Notes: generated by a model from the letters alone, not told the origin. Positions 18,941 through 28,630 are shown, numbered from the stretch's first letter. The stretch: 64,000 nucleotides of DNA from Anabaena sp. PCC 7108 (GCF_000332135.1 NZ_KB235896.1:925954-989953); one strand, 5' to 3'. Numbers and translations: made by a program.

Positions 18941-19224
18941 GTAACGGGGTAAGTAAGGTAGCCTTTACAAACTTTTCAATCCATAGATAAAAACTCATGG
19001 TTATTATTCAATAATTCCATCCATAGAACTATAAGAATAAATTACAGAAAATATCGTGGATTTATCTAGGAAAGTAATTCCCATTTGGGACAGATAAAGG
19101 TAAGCTAAATCTAACAATATTAAACAAAGATAAAGTTCCATTAGTGGTCGTCACTGCGTTGATAGGGATCAACGCTAATTGATGTGATCGCTTTAAGTTT
19201 TGTTGCAAATATAGAGGTAATTGA
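18941..19224. promoter_or_regulatory. Leader and presumed promoter region of ndhF
   Basis: This A/T-rich region lies between the octamer array and ndhF. It holds a perfect 13-base palindrome ATTATTCAATAAT (19003-19015). CO2-uptake operons are usually under LysR-type control (NdhR/CmpR), but no full binding motif could be confirmed. No gene is seen. Confidence 0.4.
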
Positions 19225-21084
19225 ATGGCTCAGTACTTGCTAGACAGTGTTTGGCTGATTCCTGTTTATGCTTTAATAGGCGGTCTTTTAGCAGTTCCTT
19301 GGTCACCGGGAATAATTCGGAAAACGGGACCAAGACCGGCGGGATATGTAAACTTGGTAATGACGTTTTTCTCATTTTTTCATGCTGTGTTTGCTTTCAC
19401 AGCGATATGGCATCAACCAGCCCAAGAAGTATTTATTCCTTGGTTATCTACAGCAGGCTTAAACCTAACCATTAATTTAGAAATTTCCTCGGTTAGTGTG
19501 GGGGCGCTAATTGTCATTACTGGCTTAAACTTCCTGGCGCAGATATTCGCCATTGGTTACATGGAAATGGACTGGGGCTGGGGACGTTTCTTTTCCTTAT
19601 TAGGATTATTTGAAGCTGGGCTTTGTGCTTTAGTTCTGTGTAATGACTTGTTCTTCAGTTATGTAATCTTAGAAGTTTTGACGCTGGGGACTTACCTGCT
19701 AGTTGGTTTATGGTTTAGTCAGCCTTTAGTGGTGACAGGCGCAAGAGATGCGTTTTTAACCAAACGGGTGGGAGACTTGTTTTTGCTTATGGGGGTGTTG
19801 GGAATATGGCCTTTAGCAGGAACTTGGAATTATACAGAGTTAGCTGAATGGGCGGCGACTGCGAATGTTGACCCCACGGTGATGACATTGGTATGTTTGG
19901 GGTTAATTGCTGGACCAATGGGTAAATGCGCCCAATTTCCGCTGCATTTGTGGTTAGATGAAGCAATGGAAGGCCCTGTACCAAGTACAATTTTACGGAA
20001 TTCGGTGGTAGTGGCGAGTGGTGCATGGGTGCTGATTAAATTGCAACCTGTGTTTAGCTTGTCCCCCACAGTTTCTTCGGCTATGGTTGCCATTGGGGCG
20101 GTGACAGCAATTGGTGCTTCGTTAATTGCGATCGCTCAAATTGACATTAAACGCTGTTTATCTTATTCTGTCAGTGCTTACATGGGCTTAGTGTTTATTG
20201 CTGTGGGAACACAACAAGATGATGCAGCAATTTTATTAGTTCTCACCCACGCTTTAGCCTCTGCATTATTAGTAATGAGTACCGGGGGAATTGTTTGGAA
20301 CAACATTACCCAAGATGTAACTCAATTAGGCGGACTGTGGACACGTCGCCCCGTTTCGGGAATAGCGTTTATTGTTGGGACTTTGGGCTTCATTGGATTT
20401 CCCCCCCTAGGCAGCTTTTGGGCATTATTTAAATTAGCCGATGGACTTTGGACAACTCATCCTGTATTAGTGGGAATTATCGTTGCTGTCAATGCTTTAA
20501 CTGCCTTTAGTTTAACTAGAGAATTCGGTTTAATTTTTGGTGGTAAACCCAAACAAATGAGTGAACGTTCTCCAGAAGCTCATTGGCCAATGGTTTTACC
20601 AATGGTAATTTTAGTAGGCTTTGTTTTACATCTGCCTTTAGTATTGCAAAGCTTATCATTACTACCCAATTGGACTACCTTAAATAAAGATATCGCTCTA
20701 CTTTTAATTTGGTCGAGTATCTTCGGTTGCAGCATCAGTGGCGTGATTTATTTAGGCAATATTCCTAAACCGATTCGTCTGCCTTGGAAAGGATTACAAG
20801 ATTTACTGGCTTACGACTTTTATACACCCAAACTCTACAAAATCACCATCATTTTCGGTGTTGCCCAAATTTCTAAATTCGCCGATATGCTTGACCGTTT
20901 TGTAATTGATGGCATCGTTAATTTAGTTGGTTTATTTTCTCTTCTGGGTGGAGAGGGACTCAAATACAGCACCACTGGACAAACTCAATTTTATGCCTTT
21001 ACCATCCTGTTAGGAGTTGGTGTGTTAGGCGCGTGGGTAACTTGGCCATTTTGGGGAATACAGTTTTTAGATTTAGTGTTCTAA
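19225..21084 (+). CDS. ndhF: NDH-1 subunit NdhF, CO2-uptake type (NdhF3/F4)
   Basis: This is a 619-residue antiporter-like subunit with about 15 membrane segments. GPMGKCAQFPLHLWLDEAMEGP (split near residues 231-252) is the NuoL/NdhF core carrying the conserved lysine and glutamate, and AQIDIKRCLSYSVSAYMGL is the second conserved helix pair. A C-terminal lateral extension is present but shorter than in respiratory NdhF1. Followed by ndhD and a CupA/CupB gene, it belongs to the NDH-1MS complexes that convert CO2 to bicarbonate at thylakoids. The choice between F3 (inducible) and F4 (constitutive) is not settled. Confidence 0.92.
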   Translation: MAQYLLDSVWLIPVYALIGGLLAVPWSPGIIRKTGPRPAGYVNLVMTFFSFFHAVFAFTAIWHQPAQEVFIPWLSTAGLNLTINLEISSVSVGALIVITGLNFLAQIFAIGYMEMDWGWGRFFSLLGLFEAGLCALVLCNDLFFSYVILEVLTLGTYLLVGLWFSQPLVVTGARDAFLTKRVGDLFLLMGVLGIWPLAGTWNYTELAEWAATANVDPTVMTLVCLGLIAGPMGKCAQFPLHLWLDEAMEGPVPSTILRNSVVVASGAWVLIKLQPVFSLSPTVSSAMVAIGAVTAIGASLIAIAQIDIKRCLSYSVSAYMGLVFIAVGTQQDDAAILLVLTHALASALLVMSTGGIVWNNITQDVTQLGGLWTRRPVSGIAFIVGTLGFIGFPPLGSFWALFKLADGLWTTHPVLVGIIVAVNALTAFSLTREFGLIFGGKPKQMSERSPEAHWPMVLPMVILVGFVLHLPLVLQSLSLLPNWTTLNKDIALLLIWSSIFGCSISGVIYLGNIPKPIRLPWKGLQDLLAYDFYTPKLYKITIIFGVAQISKFADMLDRFVIDGIVNLVGLFSLLGGEGLKYSTTGQTQFYAFTILLGVGVLGAWVTWPFWGIQFLDLVF

Positions 21085-21170
21085 ACGTAGATCATGGCAG
21101 ATAGTTCGGTAGGAAAAATCTGCCTCAAAAATTGTGAATTTGGAATTGTAAATTTTGAGAATAATCTATT

Positions 21171-22673
21171 ATGCTGAGTGTTTTAATTTGGATACCAATT
21201 ATATCAGCTGCAATTATTGGGTTTTGGCCTGGTAATGCCATTCAACCAAGTCGCGCCCGGTTAGCATCTTTAACAGTAGCGGGAATGGTATTACTCTGGA
21301 ATCTATTCATTCTCCTCAAATTTGATATCAGTTATCCAGGGATGCAATTTCAAGAATATTTACCTTGGAATGAAACTCTAGGATTGAACTATCAATTGGG
21401 AGTTGATGGGCTATCAATATTAATGTTAGTTTTAAATAGCTTTCTCACTTGGATAGCTATTTATAGTAGTAACAAAAACACCGAACGCCCCCGCCTTTAC
21501 TACTCGATGGTTTTATTAGTCAGTGGTGGTGTTGCTGGTGCTTTCCTAGCAGAAAATTTACTGCTGTTTTTCCTGTTTTATGAACTTGAATTAATCCCCT
21601 TTTATTTATTAATTTGTATTTGGGGAGGAGAAAAAAGAGCTTATGCTGGCATCAAATTTTTGATTTATACAGCAGTTTCTGGGGCTTTGATTCTGGCAAC
21701 ATTCTTGGGTATGGTATGGTTAACCGGTTCTCACAGTTTTGCTTATGATGCCGTTTCTACCCAAAACATTTCCGCCGGAATGCAATTACTGCTTCTAGGG
21801 GGAATAGTATTAGGGTTTGGGATCAAAATGCCCTTGGTTCCCTTCCATACATGGCTACCCGATGCTTATGTCGAAGTTTCTGCACCTATCGCTATCTTGC
21901 TGGGTGGTGTATTAGCAAAGCTGGGAACCTATGGACTATTGCGGTTTGGACTGGGTATGTTTCCCCAAGCATGGAGTGTGATAGCGCCTAGTTTAGCAAT
22001 ATGGGGCGCTATCAATGCTATTTATGGGGCAATCATAGCGATCGCGCAAAAAGACATCAAGCGCATGGTAGCATATAGTTCCATTGGACACATGGGCTAT
22101 ATTTTACTAGCAGCCGCAGCCAGCACACCTCTATCATTAGTTGGTGCAGTTGCCCAAATGTTCAGTCACGGCATCATACTCGCAATTCTTTTCCATTTGG
22201 TAGGTATCGTAGAAGCCAAAGTCGGAACAAGAGAATTAGATAAACTCAACGGTTTAATGAGTCCTATCCGTGGTTTACCTCTCATTAGCGCCCTACTCGT
22301 TTTAAGCGGAATGGCTAGTGCTGGTATTCCTGGTTTAACCGGTTTTGTAGCTGAATTTATCTCTTTTCAAGGTAGTTTTTCTACCTTTCCCATTCCCACA
22401 CTTTTATGTGTAGTTGCATCTGGTTTAACCGCAGTTTATTTTGTTATTCTTCTCAACCGTACCTGTTTTGGTAGACTTCAAAACAATTTAGCCTATTATC
22501 CTCAAGTTGTCTGGGCGGAAAAAATGCCCGCTTTAATTTTGGCATCCGTGATCATCTTTTTGGGAGTGCAACCAACTTGGTTAGTGCGTTGGAGTGAAAC
22601 CACAACTACATCAATGGTAGCAGTCATTCCTACTCCTGAAAAAACTGTAATCTCAAAAATTGCTTTGAAGTAG
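21171..22673 (+). CDS. ndhD: NDH-1 subunit NdhD, CO2-uptake type (NdhD3/D4)
   Basis: This 500-residue proton-pumping subunit is homologous to NuoM. It has about 14 hydrophobic segments, LLFFLFYELELIPFYLLICIW with the essential glutamate, IKMPLVPFHTWLPDAYVEVS with the conserved lysine, and QKDIKRMVAYSSIGHMGYI. It begins 86 bp after ndhF on the same strand and pairs with it in a CO2-uptake NDH-1 complex. The start ATG (MLSVLIWIPIISAAIIG) is typical. Confidence 0.93.
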   Translation: MLSVLIWIPIISAAIIGFWPGNAIQPSRARLASLTVAGMVLLWNLFILLKFDISYPGMQFQEYLPWNETLGLNYQLGVDGLSILMLVLNSFLTWIAIYSSNKNTERPRLYYSMVLLVSGGVAGAFLAENLLLFFLFYELELIPFYLLICIWGGEKRAYAGIKFLIYTAVSGALILATFLGMVWLTGSHSFAYDAVSTQNISAGMQLLLLGGIVLGFGIKMPLVPFHTWLPDAYVEVSAPIAILLGGVLAKLGTYGLLRFGLGMFPQAWSVIAPSLAIWGAINAIYGAIIAIAQKDIKRMVAYSSIGHMGYILLAAAASTPLSLVGAVAQMFSHGIILAILFHLVGIVEAKVGTRELDKLNGLMSPIRGLPLISALLVLSGMASAGIPGLTGFVAEFISFQGSFSTFPIPTLLCVVASGLTAVYFVILLNRTCFGRLQNNLAYYPQVVWAEKMPALILASVIIFLGVQPTWLVRWSETTTTSMVAVIPTPEKTVISKIALK

Positions 22674-22680
22674 TTATATA

Positions 22681-22790
22681 GCAGGTGACAGGGGACAGGT
22701 GACAGGTGACAGTCTGAAGAGTCTTTTGGTGTCTAGGTTTTATAATCAGTTGGTGTCCTAACCGCCCTACCCCTTGCTATATCAACTTCT
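22681..22790. repeat. Second copy of the GTGACAG-linked repeat
   Basis: A GGTGACA heptamer tract (22682-22710) is followed by TGAAGAGTCTTTTGGTGTCTAGG and TTGCTATATCAA, closely matching 18690-18770. The two copies flank ndhF-ndhD in the same orientation. No coding. Confidence 0.75.
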
Positions 22791-23045
22791 TCTATTTACT
22801 CTCTTTCCACCAGAAGAATTATGATTAAATGAACCGCGTTCACGCAGTGTCCCGTAGGGATAGGCGCGAAGGACGCGAAGGAAGAAGGAAGAAATAAGAA
22901 GGAAGAAGAAATAGCCATGACGTTAATACTGCCAGAGTGGCAACATGATGTTTTGAGTATTTTTCATGCCCTGAAAATACGTAAAGATTTGCCCAATATT
23001 TCTACACCATAAATCAATATTTCATCTTTTTTACAGGAAATAACA
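22791..23045. other. Repeat-containing spacer upstream of cup
   Basis: Includes an AACCGCGTTCACGCAGTGTCCCG / GGCGCGAAGGACGCGAAGGAAG stretch of the dispersed cyanobacterial repeat type. A possible 31-codon frame (22917-23012, MTLILPEWQHDV) has no clear ribosome site and is not called. The cup ribosome site AGGAAA lies just before 23046. Confidence 0.5.
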
Positions 23046-24368
23046 ATGGTACAAACTCCAGAAAAATCAACAACCAAATTACCACCCTCTAGACACGAAT
23101 TTGCAGAAATTATTCATCGCTTGGAAGCTGGCGGTTCAATGTTGCCAGATACCCCAGAAAACTTAATGCAAATTATCGGTATCTACAAAGCTTATGCTGT
23201 ACCGATGGATTTCTACTGGCGGGACTTACTTTATATAGCTGAACGTGAGTTTTTGAACCCATTTGCCTTCTTTAAATACTTCCTACCTCAAGAGTATTTA
23301 GATTTACATAATCATTATGCTGGTGATGATGCTGATTTAAGAATTTGGCGCGGTGAAGCCACTGCACATCCTGAACTTTTGGCATTTATGGAGAAAGGTG
23401 AAACTTTCAAAATGCCCAAATTAGTGCATCATTTATTCCATGACAGAATTAACATGGAATTTGCAGAAGCTTGTATGCGGGCAATGCTGTGGCATCGAAA
23501 AATGTACGCCCCAGTAAATCAGTTTGATGCTTATTTAGATTCAGAAGAATATAAAGCTAATGCTGATAAAGCAATTACAGCTTACTTTAAAAATAATCCC
23601 CTAATGTTGGGAATGTACAAACTGTTTCCAGATATGTTTTTGGAACAGTGTCGTCAAATGTCTTATTATTCCAATTTGGGATTATTTTGGGAAGTAATGG
23701 CACCAGTATTTTTTGAAATGTCTGACATCTACGACGAAGGTGGATTTAAAGGCGTTCCAGATGCAATGGATTTTATAGTAAATGGCATATTTGCTATTGC
23801 TGGCCGTCCCATTTATCATCATATATATGTAGATGGCGAATGCTATGAAATCATTCCCAAATCAAAGGGTTTCACCTGGCTATATGAAGCTGCATTACCC
23901 TATGTAGAAGCCGTTTTTTACCGGACTGCACCTTTCCGGGGGACAAAATCCTATAATGCCCAAGCCGGACAAGTACCGGAAGATCAAAAAGACTTTCACT
24001 ATGGTATTCTCTATGCTGATGTGTTTCCTGTGGGAACAGCAGGAATTCCACCCACATTATTAATGCAAGATATGTTGCATTTCTTGCCCCAATATCTGAT
24101 TGATTATTACCAAAAATATTGCCGGGGTGAAGAGGATATGTTGATTCAGTTGGGGATTACTTTTCAACGTTCCATGTATAATGTCACCTCTGCGGTAATT
24201 CAAGCTTTAAGAACTGCGCTTTTGTATCCGTTAGATGATACAAACCCCAAGCATTTACAGGCAAATCGTGAATTTTTTGAAATGCAGATCAATCGCTTTA
24301 CGCGTGCTGATTATAATATGCGCGATGCTGCTAGGTTACGGGATATTCAAAGACAAGATTATCGATAG
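23046..24368 (+). CDS. CO2 hydration protein CupA/CupB (ChpY/ChpX)
   Basis: This 440-residue soluble subunit belongs to the CO2-uptake NDH-1MS/MS' complexes and is recognised from DFYWRDLLYIAEREFLNPF, FFKYFLPQEYLDLHNHYAGDD and the histidine-rich KLVHHLFHDRINMEFAEACM region. It is thought to house the zinc-dependent carbonic-anhydrase-like site that turns CO2 into bicarbonate. It is third in the ndhF-ndhD-cup order. CupA operons normally continue with cupS, which is absent here (murF follows on the opposite strand); this mildly favours CupB, but sequence alone did not decide it. Confidence 0.9.
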   Translation: MVQTPEKSTTKLPPSRHEFAEIIHRLEAGGSMLPDTPENLMQIIGIYKAYAVPMDFYWRDLLYIAEREFLNPFAFFKYFLPQEYLDLHNHYAGDDADLRIWRGEATAHPELLAFMEKGETFKMPKLVHHLFHDRINMEFAEACMRAMLWHRKMYAPVNQFDAYLDSEEYKANADKAITAYFKNNPLMLGMYKLFPDMFLEQCRQMSYYSNLGLFWEVMAPVFFEMSDIYDEGGFKGVPDAMDFIVNGIFAIAGRPIYHHIYVDGECYEIIPKSKGFTWLYEAALPYVEAVFYRTAPFRGTKSYNAQAGQVPEDQKDFHYGILYADVFPVGTAGIPPTLLMQDMLHFLPQYLIDYYQKYCRGEEDMLIQLGITFQRSMYNVTSAVIQALRTALLYPLDDTNPKHLQANREFFEMQINRFTRADYNMRDAARLRDIQRQDYR

Positions 24369-24423
24369 AATAGAATATCTTGCTTGATGAAAATAAAAGT
24401 CTCAAAACCTGATTATTTTGTAA

Positions 24424-24440
24424 GGTGGGCAATGCCCACC
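24424..24440. terminator. Hairpin between convergent cup and murF
   Basis: A perfect 7-bp stem GGTGGGC/GCCCACC with loop AAT lies midway between two convergent genes. It is symmetric, so it could serve both transcripts. There is no strong T-run, so terminator function is tentative. Confidence 0.4.
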
Positions 24441-24492
24441 AACCTTTATTGAGAAAATACAAGATGTCCTTCTACCTCCTTTAATAAGGACT

Positions 24493-25848
24493 CTAGGTAG
24501 AAAATTCTGCCCTTAACTGATTGACTACCCGATCTAATCCTACGGAATGGGCTGCTTTGAATAATAAGCGATCGCCCTCTTGCACAAATGTTTTTAATCT
24601 GGCTACCAAATCAGCATGATTAGTAAAACACTCAGAAGGTATACCTATAGCGCTGTTAACCATAACTTGGGCATCTTGTCCATCCACCAAAACTAGCAAA
24701 CTATCTAAGTTCAATTTTCGCACCATTTCGCCAACTCGTTGATGTAGCTGCGGCGATCTTTCTCCTAATTCCTTCATTGCACCCAATACGGCAATTTTTC
24801 GCTTTCCAGGAGTATCTGCCAATAACTGCAACGCCGCTAACATGGCTTCTGGGGCAGCATTATAGGTTTCATCTAAAATTAAAACATCATTAGGTAAAGT
24901 AAAGCGTTGGCATCTACCTGTAGGCATATTCACCATGACACCAGATTGTAGATTTGCCCAATCAATTTCTAATACCTGGGCGACTGCTAAAGCTGCTAAA
25001 AAATTAGTAGCATTGTGACGACCTGGTAAGGGTAAAGGTAAGCGAATTCCTGCCAATTCTACAACTTCATTGTCAATTAATTTTCCTTGGATATCGCCAC
25101 CAGAAAAACCGTAACTGATAACTTTCCCCTGCCAAAATTTCGCTGCTGTTTCCATTAACAGGGGATTGTCATGATTGAGAATTGCCACACTATTAGCAGG
25201 CATTTCCGCCAATAACTCACATTTAGCTGCGGCTATAGCTGCTTCTGAACCGAGTAATTCAATATGTGCTGTCCCCACATTGGTAATTACGCCAATTGTT
25301 GGTTTAGCGATTTGTGTGAGTTCGGCGATTTGTCCTCTTCCCCGCATCGCCATTTCTATGACAGCGAAATCATGTTCTGTACCAAGTCCGAGGAGAGTTT
25401 TGGGTACACCAATTTCGTTATTGAAATTCCCATAAGTTTTGTGAACTTGTCCTTTGGTGGCTAAAACTCCGGCGATGAGTTCTTTCGTTGTCGTTTTTCC
25501 TACTGAACCTGTTACCCCAATCACAGGAATAGAAAAACTATCACGCCACCATCTAGCAATTTGCTGATATGCCTGAAGAGTGTCTTTCACTCGCAATACA
25601 GGAAATCCAGGGTTTTCATAAGCATAATCAACAATTGCTGCGATCGCACCAAAAGCCATCGCCATTGGCACAAATTCATGTCCATCGAACTTTTCGCCCC
25701 GTAAAGCCACAAACACTTGACCAGCTTGCAACATCCGGGTGTCTGTTTGAATACCACTGCCCAATTGGGCTAAGGCAGATGCAGATAAATTCACTGGTTG
25801 GGCTAACAGGACTTCAACCAGTTGGGATAGAGTGGCAGAAACAGGCAT
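24493..25848 (-). CDS. murF: UDP-N-acetylmuramoyl-tripeptide--D-alanyl-D-alanine ligase
   Basis: This 451-residue enzyme performs the last cytoplasmic step of peptidoglycan precursor synthesis, adding D-Ala-D-Ala to UDP-MurNAc-tripeptide. The N-terminal domain has the IQTDTRMLQAGQVFVAL and GEKFDGHEFV motifs; the ATP-binding loop is GVTGSVGKTTTKELIAGVL near residue 111; IEMAMRGRGQIAELTQIA is typical of MurF; NMPTGRCQ and LDETYNAAPEAMLAAL mark the C-terminal region. Full length. Single gene, convergent with cup. Confidence 0.96.
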   Translation of the reverse strand: MPVSATLSQLVEVLLAQPVNLSASALAQLGSGIQTDTRMLQAGQVFVALRGEKFDGHEFVPMAMAFGAIAAIVDYAYENPGFPVLRVKDTLQAYQQIARWWRDSFSIPVIGVTGSVGKTTTKELIAGVLATKGQVHKTYGNFNNEIGVPKTLLGLGTEHDFAVIEMAMRGRGQIAELTQIAKPTIGVITNVGTAHIELLGSEAAIAAAKCELLAEMPANSVAILNHDNPLLMETAAKFWQGKVISYGFSGGDIQGKLIDNEVVELAGIRLPLPLPGRHNATNFLAALAVAQVLEIDWANLQSGVMVNMPTGRCQRFTLPNDVLILDETYNAAPEAMLAALQLLADTPGKRKIAVLGAMKELGERSPQLHQRVGEMVRKLNLDSLLVLVDGQDAQVMVNSAIGIPSECFTNHADLVARLKTFVQEGDRLLFKAAHSVGLDRVVNQLRAEFST

Positions 25849-26005
25849 ACTGATAAATAATAGGGTGTTTTAGTTTTAAATTAAAAAAACAGCAGACCGA
25901 TATTTGCAAGGATGACGAGGAAGATAATTACCAAATCCTACAATCCTTATGGTCAAAATATAAAAATATCAGGGGAATATATATGCCTGTTCCTGATTGT
26001 CTTTA
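25849..26005. other. A/T-rich intergenic stretch upstream of murF
   Basis: Presumed murF promoter region. Nothing else recognisable. Confidence 0.35.
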
Positions 26006-26100
26006 ATATCGTGTCCGGTTAAATACTTATAACCAAGGCTAATGCAGAGACACGGGAATGAGGAGAATCTGTTTAATTAGCAATTAGCCGGACTCGATAT
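26006..26100. mobile_element. Candidate 95-bp MITE with 17-bp imperfect inverted ends
   Basis: ATATCGTGTCCGGTTAA (26006-26022) pairs with TTAGCCGGACTCGATAT (26084-26100) with two mismatches. The interior has no gene. The ends look like a dispersed cyanobacterial element, but only one copy is seen here. Confidence 0.5.
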
Positions 26101-26383
26101 GAGAAACTACGCAGAATATACGCAAGCCTTCTTGATCAAAAAATAGATTGTTGCCAAAGTACTTTTGTACTGTGACCAATTATGTTTCCGTTTCCCCGCT
26201 TCGGCTTTAAATCAGCCCAGTTCTGTGGGGAGTAATAATATTGATGTCCCAATAGCAGTTCATCACTTTTAGATAAACCTGTAGCGCCCTGAGACTTATA
26301 GTGTGTCCTGTTACCAAGATTGGTACAAGCTGAAAACCTACATTGAACAGTTTTCAACCAGAACTGTACAGTGAAGTGCAAAT
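26101..26383. other. Intergenic region with an unsupported minus-strand frame
   Basis: A minus-strand frame at 26136-26381 would encode about 81 residues (…SKSDELLLGHQYYYSPQNW…). It has no recognised family and no good ribosome site, so it is recorded as unassigned. Confidence 0.3.
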
Positions 26384-26518
26384 CTAGTTTTCTGTTTTTT
26401 CAATTGTCTCAATCACTGCTAAACCTATGCTAGAAAAGGCAATTAGCAGTACTGCCGATATCAAGTAGGCATTGGTAAGCATCCGGAGGGCATCGTCAAA
26501 AAAAATGTAGGTACTCAT
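26384..26518 (-). CDS. Possible 44-residue single-span membrane protein
   Basis: The small frame starts ATG at 26518 with AAAGG 8 bases upstream. It encodes MSTYIFFDDALRMLTN, a hydrophobic helix AYLISAVLLIAFSSIGLAVI and an acidic tail ETIEKTEN. Size and layout match the many tiny subunits of cyanobacterial photosystems and NDH-1, but no known subunit was recognised. The helix with charged, short ends argues for a real protein; conservation would have to confirm it. Confidence 0.5.
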   Translation of the reverse strand: MSTYIFFDDALRMLTNAYLISAVLLIAFSSIGLAVIETIEKTEN

Positions 26519-27133
26519 TGTTTCAGCCTTTAAACTCTATGCTGGCGCTAGTACTATCTGTCTACAGCCTGATGACTGAATTTTCTTGATTAATTCCTAG
26601 CACTTGCATCTTAACAAAACTTTAGATGTTTCAGGACATCATGACAAATTTTTTTTGCTAAAGTTTTGATGAATTTAACCCAAATTTGGTTAAGCACAAT
26701 ACAGAAAAATACTGAAAGTAAAAATTAAGGCAATCTTCATTACCGTACTTTTTTCGGATTTACAGTCAATTCGGTCACTATTACTTAAGCAAATATCATG
26801 GCATCTTTACATTTAGCAATATTAAAAAATATAATATAAACCTAACCCCCCAACCCCCTTCCCTACCAGAGGAATGGAAGCGAGGTTTTCTATTTAATTA
26901 TGCCAAGCTAAGTAGGTAAGCACAATAAAATCAAACTGTGTAAAGAAAAGTAAACAAGGCTAAAACCCTTTCTCTCCCTGCCCCCTGCCCCCTGCCTTAT
27001 CCCAACGACTATTTTTAACGCCAACCTACTTACTTAGATACTGAATTTTTTATTAATCAATCTTTACTAGAGATGGAAAGAGGAGAGAATTTAATAGTTG
27101 TGCTTTTAAGGAAAAATTCTCAAAAAATCAAAA
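26519..27133. other. Long intergenic region with CCCCCTG heptamers
   Basis: About 600 bp without a supported gene. Around 26840-26880 there is the common AACCCCCCAACCCCCTTCCC repeat, and at 26974-26996 a CTCCCTG/CCCCCTG heptamer run, the same unit found inside lnt at 31534-31561 and (reverse-complemented, degenerate) in the 184-bp element at 60559-60742. Confidence 0.5.
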
Positions 27134-28051
27134 CTACTGGCAATTTAAACAGGGTTTAATAGTAGCGATTACCGATTCTGATAGTGTTGGTAAATCATAG
27201 CCACCTTCTAAACCAAATAAGATTTTGTGAGTTAAGCCTAAACAATATTCTGTAAATAAACCATAATCTTCTGGACGTAAATTGATATTTGCTAAAGGAT
27301 CATCCGCATTAGCATCATAACCAGCGCTGACAATTAGTAAATCTGGCTGAAAATTAACTAAAAATGGGATGATTTTACTTTCCCACAAGGGTTGATATTC
27401 AGTAATATTACTACCTGGAGGAATAGGTAGATTTAACACATTATTATGAAAACCTTTTTCGGAAGCTTTGCCAGTACCGGGATAAGCTGGGTACTGATGT
27501 AGAGAACAATATGCAATTTGTGAGTGAGTTTCTACGATGGCTTGAGTACCATTACCGTGATGGACATCCCAGTCTAAGATAGCAACACGGTTAACTCCCG
27601 GTTTTTCTAAGGCATAGACAGAGGCAATGGCCGCATTGGAAAATAAACAAAACCCCATCCCAGCATCACTTTCGGCATGATGTCCCGGTGGACGCGCCAA
27701 TACAAATGCGGGATTTTCTGTGGCTAAAACAGCATCTACCCCATCCAACCAAGCACTCACCGCCAACAAAGCTACATCATAACTACGGGGGGAAACTGGG
27801 GTGTCTCCATCCAAATAACCACCACCCGTGGAAGCAATTTCTTTAAGTTTGTTAATATATGTGGCAGTATGGACTTTTTCTATCCAAGTCATCTGTCCGG
27901 GTTTTGTGGTAGGGGATAGCCATTCAATTTGTTTGGTAAAACTCCCAGCTTTTAAAGCTTTAACAATCGCGGTTAAGCGTTCTGGTTTTTCAGGATGATA
28001 GCGTCCTGTTTTATGTTCTAGAAATTCATCAGAATAAATAATTGGTAGCAT
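27134..28051 (-). CDS. Histone deacetylase/acetoin-utilization-like metallohydrolase
   Basis: This 305-residue protein belongs to the HDAC/AcuC/acetylpolyamine amidohydrolase superfamily. RPPGHHAESDAGMGFCLF carries the tandem active-site histidines, AILDWDVHHGNGTQ supplies the zinc-binding Asp and His, and LIVSAGYDANADDPLA the second zinc Asp. It should remove acetyl groups from lysine or small amines via Zn. Cyanobacteria lack histones, so the substrate is probably acetylated proteins or polyamines. Single gene, divergent from gyrA. Confidence 0.92.
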   Translation of the reverse strand: MLPIIYSDEFLEHKTGRYHPEKPERLTAIVKALKAGSFTKQIEWLSPTTKPGQMTWIEKVHTATYINKLKEIASTGGGYLDGDTPVSPRSYDVALLAVSAWLDGVDAVLATENPAFVLARPPGHHAESDAGMGFCLFSNAAIASVYALEKPGVNRVAILDWDVHHGNGTQAIVETHSQIAYCSLHQYPAYPGTGKASEKGFHNNVLNLPIPPGSNITEYQPLWESKIIPFLVNFQPDLLIVSAGYDANADDPLANINLRPEDYGLFTEYCLGLTHKILFGLEGGYDLPTLSESVIATIKPCLNCQ

Positions 28052-28630
28052 AAATAAAACTGTGTAAATTCATCCAATATGAAAAATCTCTAAAGAACTG
28101 GTACGATATGGATTTTTTAGATTGTTATGTGAGATTGATGTGAGATTTTTAATTCTCCTCTGCGAAGTGAGTTGGTAGTGATAAAAATGCGATTAAAAGT
28201 AACTCCAATTTTATGATCTAACCGATTACAACTAAATGAATTCCCAACGGAAAATCAAAACTCAAATATCAACAAAACTCAAATATTAAGCGGCTTTTAC
28301 TTCTGATATCATCTGGGCTTAATTATTTATCAAAAAAACTCCCCGCGTCACTGCGCCTACCTATCTCCGGTTCAGCCCTAATTATAAATCTTTCACCAAA
28401 GACAATATGACTCATGGCTCCTGAATTTTGCTGTAACTGTAATTGATATAATATTTTAATTTGGAGTTGCTAATCTATTATTGTTTTGTTAGCCATTCTT
28501 GCCACAAAGTACCTGAATATATGTTAGGATTATATCAAAATATGGCAATTTTTCAAGATTAATTTGACATAATTTTGTGTTTTGTCAATTACAAAGGCTA
28601 AAATCTACAATTTTTGGAGTTGTTTAGGTT
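28052..28630. other. Divergent intergenic region upstream of gyrA
   Basis: This 579-bp A/T-rich spacer between divergent genes must hold promoters for both. A short repeat-like fragment CTCCCCGCGTCACTGCGCCTACC occurs near 28341-28365. No RNA gene or open frame is supported. Confidence 0.45.

Noticed and set aside
18760..18990. Open frame of 76 codons with SPRHRVSISPCLHIS-like repeats
   Set aside because: It is created by the 8-base tandem array; the peptide simply reflects repeat translation.
22917..23012. 31-codon plus-strand frame before cup
   Set aside because: Short, weak ribosome site and surrounded by dispersed repeats.
26136..26381. 81-codon minus-strand frame
   Set aside because: No family recognised, no ribosome site, and unusual composition; left unassigned.
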